Shown one piece after another: positions 33,863 to 45,479 of a DNA stretch of 64,000 bases. The stretch covers positions 107,104,628 through 107,168,627 of the forward strand of contig NC_054702.1 of assembly GCF_016097555.1 (NCBI RefSeq), written 5' to 3'. This stretch comes from Gigantopelta aegis (Eukaryota; Mollusca; Gastropoda; Neomphalida; Peltospiridae). The position numbers were made by a program, and so were the translations under genes. The first letter of the stretch is position 1; each line of letters opens with the position of its first letter. The notes beneath the pieces are model-generated. The model was not told the DNA's origin. It ran no database searches and saw only the letters and a list, made by a program, of their open reading frames with translations.

Positions 33863-36800
33863 ATGTCTACAAACAGTCCAGGGATAAAAAGGAACAAGGA
33901 CAGAGATGAGGTGATGAAAGCAGTGCAGCGTTTGGTTGATGTGGGAGATGATGTTTTATCAACAGCACGAGAATTGATCAAAGGTTTGAAAGTTTGTAAA
34001 TGGATTAGAAAATTTTATAATACTAATAGTATTAATGAGCTTTCAGAGATTTTTTTAATGAATGTTGTTAATTAAGTGTTAATGTGTACATATCATTAAA
34101 GTGACTGACTTGAGTTTGGAACATATAATTACATTAATCGGTATTTCTTGAGGCTCTGCTGAGACAAATACCGATTAACTAGACGAGGTTGATATTTTAT
34201 ATATTAAAAAAACATGAGTAGCGAATTCTATTTATCCTATAAGATTTCTAAAATAACATTTTCATTTGATATTTAGTAAATCACAGTACAAAAGTTGCCT
34301 CCATTGGTAATATGAGGTCATCACGATTAGCACAAATTACTTTGACGTCACACATTTTAAATGTTGGCTTATAAACAAATGTTGGCTTATAAACAAATGA
34401 CCCATTGACAGCAACTAGAGACCTTGCAAATTTGCATATACTTTAAATTTGTATACCTTTAATAACTGGGTTAATACACTAAATTATCACATGGGTTTAT
34501 GACATGGATATCATGGGCAAGTTATAGGATAAATCCTTTTTTAACAACTGATTTTACATCTTGAATACAGTTTATTGTTTATAATATCAGTTTCTATATA
34601 TCAAATGTGTTTCTAGTCGTCCTAGTGTTCATAGTAGCTCAAATACATACCGGAATCTTTCTTTTCATACATAAAAAATTATTGGCTACTACAAACATCA
34701 GGGTAACCGGATACATACTGTATGTACAAATGGTGACATTTTAAACAAGAAAATCTCTAATTTTAGTGGTAAAAAGTAATCTGTTGAAAACATCTGACAA
34801 TGACAGAAAAACTCAGCATAATCCCTTTAATAAATTATATGTGCCAAATCAGTGACATCGATTGATAGTTTGTGACATCATGGACAAAATACATGATATG
34901 TGTGATGTACCCAAGTATTGTGAATAATTAGAATTTTAACTTTATACATGGACGGGTGCAGGTTATATGTACTAAAATCTCATTGAATTTTTGTTTTAAT
35001 TTTAATGTTAACTTTATGCATGGACAGGTACAGGTTATATGTACTAGAATCCCATAGGAAAAAACATTTTAATTTGTTTTATTTTGACCAACAGATTCTG
35101 TGGATACATTTGTTGATGAGAAGATTGGAGTATTGTTCAAGCTGGCATTGGCTTATAATACATGTTTTCAAAGGTAACTAGTGTAACTTACATGTACATT
35201 TACGGTATCGAATTTCTTCCTTTACTAATAATGAAAAAAGAAAGATTGAAATGTTTTATTTAACGACACACTCAACACATTTCATTTATGGTTATATGGC
35301 ATCAGACATGGTTAAGGACCACACATATTTTGAGAGGAAACCCGCTGTCGCCACTACATAGGCTACTCTTTCCAATTAGCAGCAAGCGATCTTTTATTTG
35401 TGCTTCCCACAGGCAGGATAGCACAAACCATGGCCTTTGTTAAACCAGTTATGGATCACTGGTCGGTGCAAGTGGTTTATACCCACCCATTGAGCCTTGC
35501 GGAGCACTCACTCGGGGTTTGGAGTTGGTATCTGGATTGAAAATTCCATGCCTCAACTGGGATCCGAACCTAGTACCTACCAGCCTGTAGACCAATGGCC
35601 TAACCACGACACCACTGAGGCCGGTTTACTAATAATGTCATAACATTAAAAGTTGAATGTTTGTTGACATTTAGTATTGTGGAACTGATAAACATCTTCA
35701 TGATGATTACATGTTATGTAGTAGAATTAGAAGTTCAAGGGGGGTTTTGTTTAAGGATACCACTAGAGCACATTGGTTTATTAATCATCGACTATTGGAT
35801 GTCAAACATTTGGTAATTTTTACATTTAGACTCGGAGAGAAAATCCACTACGTTTTTTCCATTAGTAGCAAAGGATCTTTTTTATGCACCATCCCACTGA
35901 CAGGATAGCACATACCACATTGATATATCAGTCATGGTACATTGGTTGGGTTGAAATACCCCAATGGGTCTCCATGAGTACTCGAGTACTCGGGCATGGG
36001 CTGAGTCTAGCAGGACTCGAGTAACCATACAAGGAAGAGCACTCTCTTTTAATTATAGTTTTTTACGTCATTTTGCCACATGCTTGCCGCTGGTTACATT
36101 ACAGACATGGAGGGAAAACAAGTCGAATGTGTGGAATGCAATACAATGGCATGATTTGGAATCCATGTTCAGTGCTGGAATTAAGATACATAATGCTATT
36201 TTATTTTATTCCTTAGTCTCATGACCATCTAGTACTAGCGTCTGTGTTGAGTTTGACCCTCGAGTACTATTTTGGACTTGTGGAGGCTCTCCTGGGCTAT
36301 GTCCCGCCCCACTAGAATTAGAAATGCCAGCTATTAAGTTTACCAATCTGTCTCTAAAACTTTTGAAACAAATGATAATCAGTGAACAACAAGACAACAA
36401 GTATTAAAAATAAATAAAAATAAATAAACAACACCACTAGAGCCATAAAATGGATCTTATGTTACTGTAGTTTGTAAGAATAAAATTACTAAAATATGCA
36501 TTATAAAGGATGAAGCATTTTTAACACTTTCAAGATGTGTATAGTTGTCATTCTCTCTCTCTTTTCTCTTTGTGTCTTTTTAGCCTTGAAATAAAAACAA
36601 AGAGTGATTTGGAGCACTTAACAGAGAAATTCTACAGGTAGAGACCTTCAGTGATTCAGTGACAATTCTGCAGGAAAAATATCTGTTAATCAGTGTTTTA
36701 GCTAAACAACTTAAACCCTGGGTTACTAGATGTCAACTTCATAGTAACTCTTAGTATTAATTGATCCCATTATAAGCATGACTTCACAAACACACAGAAT

Positions 36801-39800
36801 GTCCTTGTAACAATAACAATATTTTAAACTATATATTCTTCACAGCGTATTCTCAGACATGGCCATTTAAGGAGAATTACTAGGCCTATTGTTCTGTCTC
36901 CCCATCATTCCCATGAAATGTGTTCAAGGACAGTGATTTTTAGTTCCCCCTTAGCATGTGACCTAAACACAATTGTAAGTACTACAAAAGGATTCAATGA
37001 CAATTGATGCTCTCAATATTTTACATGTTGAGGTCTGTATCTGTTTTATTTATCCTGATTTTGTTCTGTTTTCATTATCTAGTCCCAGATATCCTGACTT
37101 TCGTGATCTCATAGATGACTGGCTCGATATTGAGGTTTGTGATTTTGACATTTAGTTTTACATATTTTCATGACCATAATTTGATTACCTATATAGTTCA
37201 AACTTAATGGTGCTCAGGGCTGACACATACCAGGATTTTCTGGAGGTGGAGATTGTGTGTATGTGTGTGGGTTATTTTGGAGAAAAATTTACATTTTGTA
37301 GAAAACATTGGTTTTCATTTGAGTGATTTTAGTGAGCTTATGTAAAATATGGATTTTTTAAAAATGCTTCCCATAAAGTATAAATGTTCCTGCTAGCTGA
37401 TGGCTATCTAGGAGAGTAGCATTGGTCCTACCATCACAAAAAACATTCCTGGTGACACCAAAGTAAATAACTTTGACTTGTTACCTTCTGGTGTTTGCAG
37501 GATGGGCTTGGTGCAAGATTGTTTTTTAGGTTAAGTATGTTTGATATTTAAATTAGCTTTTTTACTAAAATGCTAATTATCTATATATATTCTGTTTTTC
37601 ACCTAAATACATGTATTAATTTAAACAAAAATAAATAAATACATGTACATTGAAAAACAAAAGGTAGGGTCGGGTTCCTGGGATCCACATAATTTGTTTT
37701 AGGCCTTAACAGTATATACATTTTTAACTTATCCATTTGTAGAACTAGTTAAGTGTTAGGTACATTTTGTTTTCACATTTGGTGAGGTAAGACAAAGAAG
37801 GACATTTGTAGGAACGTTTGCCCTCATAAAATGAGGTACCAAGGACACTGGACAAAGACATGAATAGTTCACTAAACATATCCTTTACCTGTTGATTTTA
37901 TTACTATTGATTAAACATGTCATCAAACAAACATGTTTTTCCTTATACATATTCAACAACAGTGACATGACCGTTTGAGGGATATAGATCAAAATATCCT
38001 TCAGGGTGGAAATATACCTTTTTGTTGTTCTCTATATAACAAAGATAAAAATCAGGCTTGTGTCTGTCTTCCCCCCCCCCCCCCCCCCCCCCCACTAGAG
38101 ATTGTACCTCCCACTTCAGTTATGGTTCCTACAGGCTTGTTCTTTCCTTGTTGATTTTATTACTGATGATTAAATAATGTGTTAGAATCTCCTTTAAACT
38201 TGTTTTCCTTACATAAATGCAGCAACAGTGGGATGACCTTTTGAAAAATATTGACAAGAAGATTAACCATGGAGACGATAAGGTGGTACATGTTGGCGAG
38301 GAGGGTCCTGTCGACGTGTCCTTGGTGAACGCGAAGACTGGCGACACCACGACAATCAGGAATTATCTGGGGAAGCAGAGCATCATCCTTGTTGGTCTGC
38401 GCCACTTCGCCTGACTCCCATGACGAGACCATGTCAAAGAGCTGATGGCTAGAGAGGTTCATATTAAAATATTTGAAGTTTACCACTTCACTAAATCCAT
38501 AGTTAAACTCTGAGTATGTCAGTTCAGTATATTTGTATGACCAAGCATATTTGTGAGTTTTTTATGAATTAATGGTGGGTTTTTTTTTTTTTTTTTGTTA
38601 TTGTTTGTTTCATTTTGTTTTTAATTCAGAAGCTTTCTTGTTGATCTTGAATTTTAGATTGTCTACACATTTAACATTGCTGCCTGAATTGTTACCGAAC
38701 AAGTCTTTGTGCAGCTTTTTTTTTATTGGCCAAGTAGCCATTTTAGTGCAAAGATTATCTTAAGTGATGTTAGTGCTAAGATCACTATGTGCTGAAATCA
38801 CTATGTGGAAGGGGGCAGTGTAGTCTAGTGTAGTGATTACATTTGGCAAACTTTGTGGAATGCTTGAAGTTCTTTATTCTTACCTCTGGAGGATAGATGA
38901 TTAAAACTGATACGCTGCATCATTAACATGTTATTTTCGATTTGTTTCACTTAGTAATCACAGGATAAGACTTCTCCCAAGCTCACCTCTCCTCCTCCCC
39001 TCCCCACCAACCTTTTATATTTGCTTGTCATCCCATAACAGGTGTTATTGTGATCTTGGTTTAGACTGATGTCTCTACAGCTGATGCTCTTGTGATCTTG
39101 TTTTAGACTGATGTCTCTACAGCTGATGCTCTTGTGATTTTGTTCTCGTTTGGTGTCCGTTCTGGGGCTCAGCGCTGGTTGGCTGAAATGGACTGTCCCT
39201 TTGACCTTTTGCTGGATTCTGACAGACAGGTAAAGTGAAACCCCTCTAAACCAGAAACCCATAGATCAAGTAAAAAGTATGGGTTTAAGGGGTGTCCAGA
39301 TTTGTAAGGTTCTGCTATGTAACATGAGCCAATGAAAACCATCTGGGTTTTTTAGAAAAGTCTTGTTTACTGAATATCTTGTTTTGATGGGATTCGTAAT
39401 ATTATATTAAAGCTAGGCCCCTACTTGTCCCTCAATAATCAGTGTTATTTCTATAAAATAATGACAGTTTCTTGCTTAAAATGTTATTCTGTGCATATTC
39501 AGACCTCTTTTTGTTTATGGAGGCATAAGTAGGTGTTTGGTGCGTGTACTGGTGTGCATTATAAATTAGCAGTCCTCATACTATGTATCATTTTACTGAG
39601 GTATAATGTAAATGTATTGTATATAGAGAATACTACACAAGCAGACGATTTCTACATACACGTGATGTCATAACTCATGTTTTACAACGATTGACGTCAA
39701 AACTCCTGTTTTTCAGAATTCTGTTTGCCATTTAATGTATCATTGTTTTAAAAATATTTAAACAAATTAATATTTTCAACTTTATATTTATTGGTAAGTT

Positions 39801-42800
39801 GTAACATTTTTATGTCTTTGCATAATGTGGACTATATTTTTCCACGTTTGATTAAATGAGTTTATAGGTGAAATGTTTATGAATCGTTCTACAATAAACA
39901 AACCGTAGCTTACAAAATTACTATTTTGTTACCATAATTAAATGGGCAAGAAAAGGAATCAATCACTTTAGATAAGGTGATTCCAACCCTCGGGACAAAA
40001 TGTTTTTGTAAGGGCCTCGGTAAACCTCGGACCTCACAAAAAACATTTTGTTCCTCGGGTTGGAATTGCCTTTTCACCTTACAACTGTGATAGATTCTAT
40101 TAATACACACACACATACACACACACACACACATATTATTGATTGACCTTACTGTTAATGTAATATGAGAGTCATCTGCATATCACCATACATTGTATGT
40201 GTCGAGCAGAAGAATGGGTATAATTTTATTTGTTGATACCTGTAGATATTTGGTTGTTGTACACTTAACCTCAGTCCAGTTGTATTTACAGGTTTATAAA
40301 ACATTTGGACTGAAGAAATCTGTGTATATGGTAAGTGTACTTTAATTAAACAATAGATTTGTTTGTTTTCGGTGCTGTATCTGTCTAATCATTGTAATTT
40401 GTGCATTAACAAATTAATCCCATATGGTAAATTTAAGAACATTATAACTAAGGGAGATAATTTGTGTGATGAAGCTATGTGCTAAACCAGTTCTAGCTTT
40501 TTAATCAGAAGGTATTTGTTAACTGGCAAACAAAGTTAAGCACCGATGGACAACTATTTGCTGGTTAGGTCAGGTCAGGTCATACTGTTTTATGTGCACA
40601 TTCAGAACAAGCTGTTGTAGTGCACGCCTGTTATGGGCGCAGTTGCCGGCTTCAGTCAGCTCCTCTGTCCAGGACAAGTAACTATTTGCTATTAACTCAC
40701 ACATTTTATACACTTTATCAAGCCAACATAGTTTAATTTTCCATTTACCAGTAAATACAACAAACTAACTGAAGATGCTACCAAAAGTGACTTGGTGTCT
40801 TTTGCACAAGAAAAATACCTGTATTATGTCCATTGCAGGTTTAATATGTCTTGTATGTTGTGTTATTTTTATATGTAGGTTTGGTCAGTTTCCTGTATGG
40901 TGTATTATGGGGAACAGATGGCTGCTGGAAGATCACTGCCACGTCCATACGAAGATCTCCATGACGACCCTAACCAGGTATGATATTAGTTTTTGTTCCT
41001 CTGGAGGAATATCTGGATTGTGATAGAATTAACTTATTGCATTGAGGTGGCAAAATGACTTTGAATGTTATGTGTAATTCATGTTGACTGAATTATGCAG
41101 AGGGTGTTAGGTCTGCCATTACATACAGTATATAAGTCTGTCCATGACTCTTGATTGTCCAAATTTGTGTGCATCTTTGTATATTTGAAATGAAACTAGT
41201 AATTAAAGAGACTGTCCTGAGTGTTTTGCCATTGTAAACTAGTTTCCACTAATAGAGTCATTTTATACTAATACTATTATTACTAATAAAAGGACATATT
41301 AAACACATTTTCTTATTTATGATATTAGATTTCTTTATTTACAATGTGCTGCTGGTTATTCTTACTTTAGTAGCACAAACTGGATTTTACCCCTCGATAA
41401 TTTCATACATACAAAAAATATAGGCTACGTTAGGAAGTAAAAAGCATAATGATTGTCGAAAGAGATTGAATATATGGATGCTAATATTCTAAAGAATAAA
41501 ATTTATTTAATATGCCAGTTTAATAATTAAAGAATCTCATTAGTGTGGAACATTTTATAATAATACTGTAGCAGTAAACTCAGGTCATTCATGTGGAACA
41601 TGATATGATACTGTAGCAGTAAACTCAGGACATTAGTGTGAAACATGTTATAATACTGTAGCAGTAAACTCAGGACATTAGTGTGGAACATGTTATAATA
41701 CTGTAACGGTAAACTCAGGACATTAGTGTGGAACATGTTATAATACTGTAGCGGTAGACTCAGGACATTAGTGTGGGACATGTTATAATAGTGTAGCAGT
41801 TGACTCAGGACACTAGTGTGAAACATGATATGATACTGTAGCAGTAAACTCAGGACATTAGTGTGGGACATGTTATAATAGTGTAGCAGTAAACTCAGGA
41901 CATTAGTGTGAAACATGATATGATACTGTAGCAGTAAACTCAGGACATTAGTGTGGAACATGTTATAATACTGTAACGGTAAACTCAGGACATTAGTGTG
42001 GAACATGTTATAATACTGTAGCGGTAGACTCAGGACATTAGTGTGGAACATGTTATAATACTGTAATGGTAAACTCAGGACATTAGTGTGGAACATGTTA
42101 TAATACTGTAGCGGTAGACTCAGGAGACTAGTGTGGGACATGTTATAATAGTGTAGCGGTAAACTCAGGACATTAGTGTGGAACATGTTATAATACTGTA
42201 GCGGTAGACTCAGGACATTAGTGTGGAACATGTTATAATACTGTAGCGGTAGACTCAGGACATTAGTGTGGAACATGTTATAATACTGTAGCGGTAGACT
42301 CAGGACATTAGTGTGGAACATGTTATAATACTGTAGCGGTAGACTCAGGACATTAGTGTGGAACATGTTATAATACTGTAGCGGTAAACTCAGGACATTA
42401 GTGTGGAACATGTTATAATACTGTAACGGTAAACTCAGGACATTAGCGTGGAGCATGTTATACTACTGTAGTAGTAAACACAGGACAATCTCTTAGATTT
42501 TATGCTTTTTTGGATATGAATATATATTTAAATAATATAATTTATTATTCTTTTGGATATTTTTAGCTGAAGACGTATGAATAATTACTATTCACTTTGA
42601 ACTCATTTCATTTTGGTGTGTATTATAAATATTAACATTAACTGATTATTACCATTTTCAGATGGGAGGAGACTTTATTTTGGATAAGACTGGAAGCATT
42701 GTGCTGTTGTACTGCAGCAAGACGGCTAAAGATCGACCAAGTGTTGATCTTCTCTTGGAAACTTTGAAGGTGACTGCCATATTCTCCATACTTACATAGC

Positions 42801-43452
42801 AAAGGATGTGGGTCATGGGAATGTTATTTATTAACCAATAATTGCTGTATATACGGTAAATATACATCAGAATTACCAAATGTTTGACATTCAATTTCCT
42901 AAAATTGATGTGCTCTAGTTGTGTCATTGAACAAAACAAACTTTAACTTTAACTTCGAATATGGTGATTTTTAAGATTCCGCCAGTATCATAAATATGAT
43001 TTAATACAGATATTTTGGGATTCCGTTTCATAATCTTTCTGACCAAAAAATCTGGGATTCAAGAAAGTATGGAATTGTGCCAAATTTGCAAACTGCATAC
43101 TGAAACCCTAAATATCTAAATCATACTAAATGATATAATGAAAATGTTAGTCTTAGGGAGGAAATCTGCAAAATGTTTCCATTAGTAGCAAAATCTTTTT
43201 ATGCACCATCCCACAGACAGAATAGCACATACCACGGCACTGGCTGAAACTAGAAATAGCCCATTGGGCCCACCGAGGAGGATTGATTCTGGACTGACCA
43301 TGCATCAGGTGGGCCCCGTAATCAAAGCCTGAGTATGTGATATTGGGTTTCAGTATGTGATATTGGTATGGCTGTAGATTTTTTAATTCAAACATTACAT
43401 CTGTACATAAGTTTGAAAGTTGTGTTCTTTTTTCCAGACAATTGATAAGTGA
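33863..43452 (+). CDS. SELENOL: Selenoprotein L (SelL), copy 1, with UxxU redox motif
   Basis: Exons: 33863-33983, 35095-35173, 36584-36637, 37083-37134, 38223-38456, 39107-39229, 40292-40330, 40879-40977, 42662-42769, 43438-43452. Total 924 nt, 307 aa plus TGA stop, and all junctions keep frame. Two in-frame UGA codons at 38412-38414 and 38421-38423 (residues 166 and 169) give [16 protein letters not shown]. Downstream exons continue a thioredoxin-like (peroxiredoxin-like 2) domain: [54 protein letters not shown]. Family knowledge: SelL is a selenoprotein of aquatic animals in which two selenocysteines, two residues apart, can form a diselenide; its substrate is not known to me. The N-terminal 130-140 residues are helical, charged and lack a signal peptide. 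The coding exon 1 probably begins at 33834 after an acceptor (TTTTATAG|CAAG), implying an upstream non-coding exon. Alternative: a pseudogene with two stops, unlikely given the intact frame on both sides and the same motif in copy 2. Confidence 0.9.
34136..34180. repeat. Short hairpin TAATCGGTATTT ... AAATACCGATTA
   Basis: Twelve-base inverted repeat around a 21-base loop in selL copy 1 intron 1. It is probably a small foldback or MITE end. Confidence 0.5.
34929..35058 (+). repeat. Two tandem copies of a unit of about 71 bp
   Basis: AACTTTATACATGGACGGGTGCAGG at about 34937 recurs as AACTTTATGCATGGACAGGTACAGG at about 35009. It lies just before exon 2. Confidence 0.65.
35239..35624 (-). repeat. 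tRNA-derived SINE, same family as 15051-15434
   Basis: Reads in reverse from AACCGGCCTCAGTGGTGTCGTGG at the right end to AAATGTTTTATTTAACGACACACTC at the left. Box-B-like GGATCCCAGTTGAGGCATG is present. It lies in selL copy 1 intron 2. Confidence 0.85.
35738..35965 (-). repeat. SINE, 3' portion
   Basis: TTTAAGGATACCACTAGAGCACATTGG, ATGTCAAACATTTGGTAATT, AAAGGATCTTTT and TATGCACCATCCCACTGACAGG in reverse order; the head is lost. Confidence 0.75.
36870..37040 (+). repeat. Diverged dispersed repeat related to 9234-9448
   Basis: TTAAGGAGAATT, TCTCCCCATCATTCCCATGA, GTTCAAGGACAGTGATTTTTAG and a closing GTTGAGGTCTG match the family blocks at 25730. Confidence 0.4.
37857..38010 (+). pseudogene. Relic duplicate of selL exon 5 start and its intron end
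   Basis: TTTACCTGTTGATTTTATTACTATTGATTAAAC, then CAACAACAGTGACATGACC and TTTGAGGGATATAGATCAAAA, parallel 38146-38260 (CAACAGTGGGATGACC, then TTTTGAAAAATATTGAC). The acceptor AG is lost and the frame is degraded. It lies about 250 bp upstream of the real exon. Confidence 0.7.
38073..38093. repeat. Poly-C tract
   Basis: Run of C upstream of selL copy 1 exon 5; its length is uncertain in any assembly. Confidence 0.8.
38412..38423 (+). other. UxxU selenocysteine codons (UGA CTC CCA UGA)
   Basis: Both UGA codons lie in frame in coding exon 5, 102 and 105 bases after GAT-AAG-GTG. The same twelve bases recur in copy 2 at 57692-57703 and in its partial duplicate at 57906-57917. Read as stops, they would end the protein before the conserved half of the thioredoxin-like fold. 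Confidence 0.88.
39055..39148 (+). repeat. Tandem duplication (42-bp unit) covering the exon 6 acceptor
   Basis: TTTAGACTGATGTCTCTACAGCTGATGCTCTTGTGAT is present twice, giving acceptors before 39065 and 39107. Use of the first would bring an in-frame TAG (39104-39106), so the second was chosen. Confidence 0.88.
39973..40084. mobile_element. Hairpin MITE
   Basis: AAGGTGATTCCAACCC and CTCGGGACAAAATGTTTTTG pair with CAAAAAACATTTTGTTCCTC and GGTTGGAATTGCC...CACCTT across a loop of about 25 bases. It lies in selL copy 1 intron 6, next to a (CA)n run at 40105-40133. Confidence 0.7.
41537..42482 (+). repeat. Minisatellite, 45-bp unit, about 21 copies
   Basis: TTAGTGTGGAACATGTTATAATACTGTAGCGGTAGACTCAGGACA-type units with several variant classes (TGTTATAATA / TGATATGATA), some in alternating order. 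The period is a multiple of three, so a 309-codon minus-strand ORF stays open. It fills selL copy 1 intron 8. Confidence 0.95.
42866..42947 (+). repeat. SINE tail fragment
   Basis: ATTACCAAATGTTTGACATTC and GTGTCATTGAACAAAACAAACTTT, about 100 bp after exon 9 of selL copy 1. Confidence 0.7.
43155..43320 (-). repeat. SINE, middle and head fragment
   Basis: CATTAGTAGCAAAATCTTTTTATGCACC through GCCCATTGGGCCCACCGAGGAGGATTGATTC in reverse; it ends near the box-B region. Confidence 0.7.
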
Positions 43453-43460
43453 TCGTCTTG

Positions 43461-43532
43461 GGCTTAACTGAAAATGAAGGTCATTGTTAAACTTTCTAAG
43501 AGCCTTGACTGGATGTCATCAGTTAGTGAGCC
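43461..43532 (+). promoter_or_regulatory. Candidate SECIS element in the 3' UTR of selL copy 1
   Basis: Nine bases after the stop. Basal helix: GGCT-TAACTGA (43461-43471) pairs with TCAGTTA-gtg-AGCC (43519-43532). The 5' core ATGA is at 43474-43477; 11 bases later comes an AAA (43489-43491) suited to the apical loop; the 3' GA could be TGAC (43506) or GGAT (43511). The upper helix is imperfect (AGGT with GCCT is the best block). It lies before the AATAAA at 43620. Placement and core spacing fit a SECIS; this was folded only by eye. Confidence 0.6.
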
Positions 43533-43619
43533 TTTGGAGAAAATATCAGAGGTCTGTTGAAGGATATCCAAGAAAAGATCAGGAGAGAAGTGCTCTCAAC
43601 TCTATATAATACAGTACAC

Positions 43620-43625
43620 AATAAA
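43620..43625 (+). terminator. Polyadenylation signal of selL copy 1
   Basis: CACAATAAAAC, 168 bases after the stop codon, with a T-rich stretch downstream. It leaves the SECIS candidate within the mature mRNA. Confidence 0.65.
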
Positions 43626-44172
43626 ACATTTTATTGACATTAATATATGTAGGTCAAAACAGAAGCTTTTTTTCAATTTCTATGTTAATATAAAAAGTTA
43701 CAGCATTCTGCATTATCTGCTACACTTCAACATTACAAAATGGAGAGGACTTTCTTGTTAATGTTTTTCTCTTTATATCTGTGTGATATCTCACTCAGTT
43801 ATTCTGCCCATCCATTTGTCTGTCTGTCTTTCCATCTGTCCAGACTCTTTTTTTTTTTTTTGGTGCAATATCTCAAGATATTCAGATGACATTTTATGCG
43901 TAGCTTTACCATGTTTACAAGTCAAATCTGACTTCAAAATTTGATATAAAATGAAAATGTGTTTAATTTTCTAGCAAGACTCGAATCCGTTCTTAGGACT
44001 CTAGTATCCGTGCAAGGAAGAGCACTCTCATTTAATTATATTTTTTTATGTCATTTTGTCATATGCTTGCCGCCAGTTATATTATAGGGCTTTGACACAT
44101 GGATGGAAAACAAAAGTTGAATGTGTGCAATACAATGGCCTGATTTGACATCCATGTGCTGTTTTACTTGAT

Positions 44173-44430
44173 TCCTTAGTCTCATTATCATACAAATGTC
44201 GGGTACTCGGTTCCAGGTCGAGTTTGACCCTCAAGTACTCTTAGTCCAATATTTTACTTTATTCCTTAGTCTCATTATCATACAAATGTCGGGTACTCGG
44301 TTCCAGGTCGAGTTTGACCCTCATGTACTCTTAGTCCAATATTTTACTTTATTCCTTAGTCTCATTATCATACAAATGTTGGGTACTCGGGTCCAGGTCG
44401 AGTTTGACCCTCAGGTACTCTAGTCCAATA
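44173..44430 (+). repeat. Tandem repeat, unit about 90 bp, 3 copies
   Basis: TACAAATGTCGGGTACTCGG, CCAGGTCGAGTTTGACCCTC and AATATTTTACTTTATTCC repeat three times. A related single stretch (CTCGAGTACTCGGGCATGGG) lies near 35985. Confidence 0.85.
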
Positions 44431-44661
44431 TCTTGCATTTGTGGAGGCCCTATTCAATATATGAGTGTTGGAATAAAATGTCCATTACTGTTTTATTCAT
44501 ACATATTTTTTTTGGTAAAAACAAACTTCATCAAACTACTTGTATATCTATAAAAGTGTCATATTATATTCTTTTGCCCTCATTCTACACTTTTCAGTTG
44601 CTTTTAATGTATTTATTAGTTTTTAACATTTAAGAGAGCTATGTGTTGAAGTAAAAAGTTT

Positions 44662-45012
44662 GTTTAAAGTTGTTGTTTTTTAACGACACCACTGGAGCAC
44701 ATTGATTAATTAATCATCAGCTATTGGATGTCAAACATTTGGTAATTTTGACTCGTAGTCATCAGAGGATACCCACTACATTTTTCCTAATGAAGCAAGG
44801 GATCTTTTATATGCACTTTCCCACAGACAGGAAAGCATGTACCACAGCCCTTGTCCAGTTGTGGTGCACTGGTTGGAACGAGAAAAAAATCCCAATCAGC
44901 TGAATGGATCCACCAGTGTTGAAGTATGTCCCATCACTTATATATAGACGGTGAACTTGAAGCAGTTTCAAATGTGTTGAGTGCATCGTTAAATAAAACA
45001 TTTCCTTCCTTC
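44662..45012 (-). repeat. SINE fragment(s)
   Basis: Begins GTTTAAAGTTGTTGTTTTTTAACGACACC and runs through GATCTTTTATATGCACTTTCCC to TGGTTGGAACGAG. A plus-strand-like tail piece (GTGTTGAGTGCATCGTTAAATAAAAC) follows at 44976-45002. Confidence 0.65.
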
Positions 45013-45243
45013 CTTGAAGCAGTTCATTCCATTATTACTGCTTATTCTGAGAGTTTTGTATGTTTTAGGAAATACATCATGCTACATTATATTATTTACA
45101 ATACCGAAAACTGACATTGATATTAAATACTTTTATATTGTCTCTGGTGTTATTTAACTATTGTGAAAGTGATGTTATGTTACAACTATATCATACCATA
45201 ACAATGATACTTCTTAATTAATTATATTTATGACCGTGATAAG

Positions 45244-45247
<4 letters not shown>

Positions 45248-45305
<58 letters not shown>
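45248..45305. repeat. (AT)n microsatellite
   Basis: Uninterrupted TA dinucleotides. Confidence 0.95.
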
Positions 45306-45310
<5 letters not shown>

Positions 45311-45479
45311 CTAGAATATTTAGTGTAATCAATTATGTCATATATTGACGATACAGAAACACATTCTGGTAATAACATCTATATATATATATTTATTATT
45401 TAATAAGTAATATAAAACAATGAGAATTAGGTAACATGATTATTATGAGCCTGACCGAAATACTCTAAATGTGTTTCAG

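Noticed and set aside
38217..38414. Treating the selL exon 5 ORF as a complete 65-codon gene, or the locus as a pseudogene with two stops
   Set aside because: Splicing evidence on both sides, conserved continuation after the UGAs, and the identical UxxU in the paralogue point to selenocysteine.
41527..42456. 309-codon minus-strand ORF of 15-residue repeats
   Set aside because: It is the minus-strand reading of a 45-bp minisatellite inside a selL intron; no independent coding evidence.
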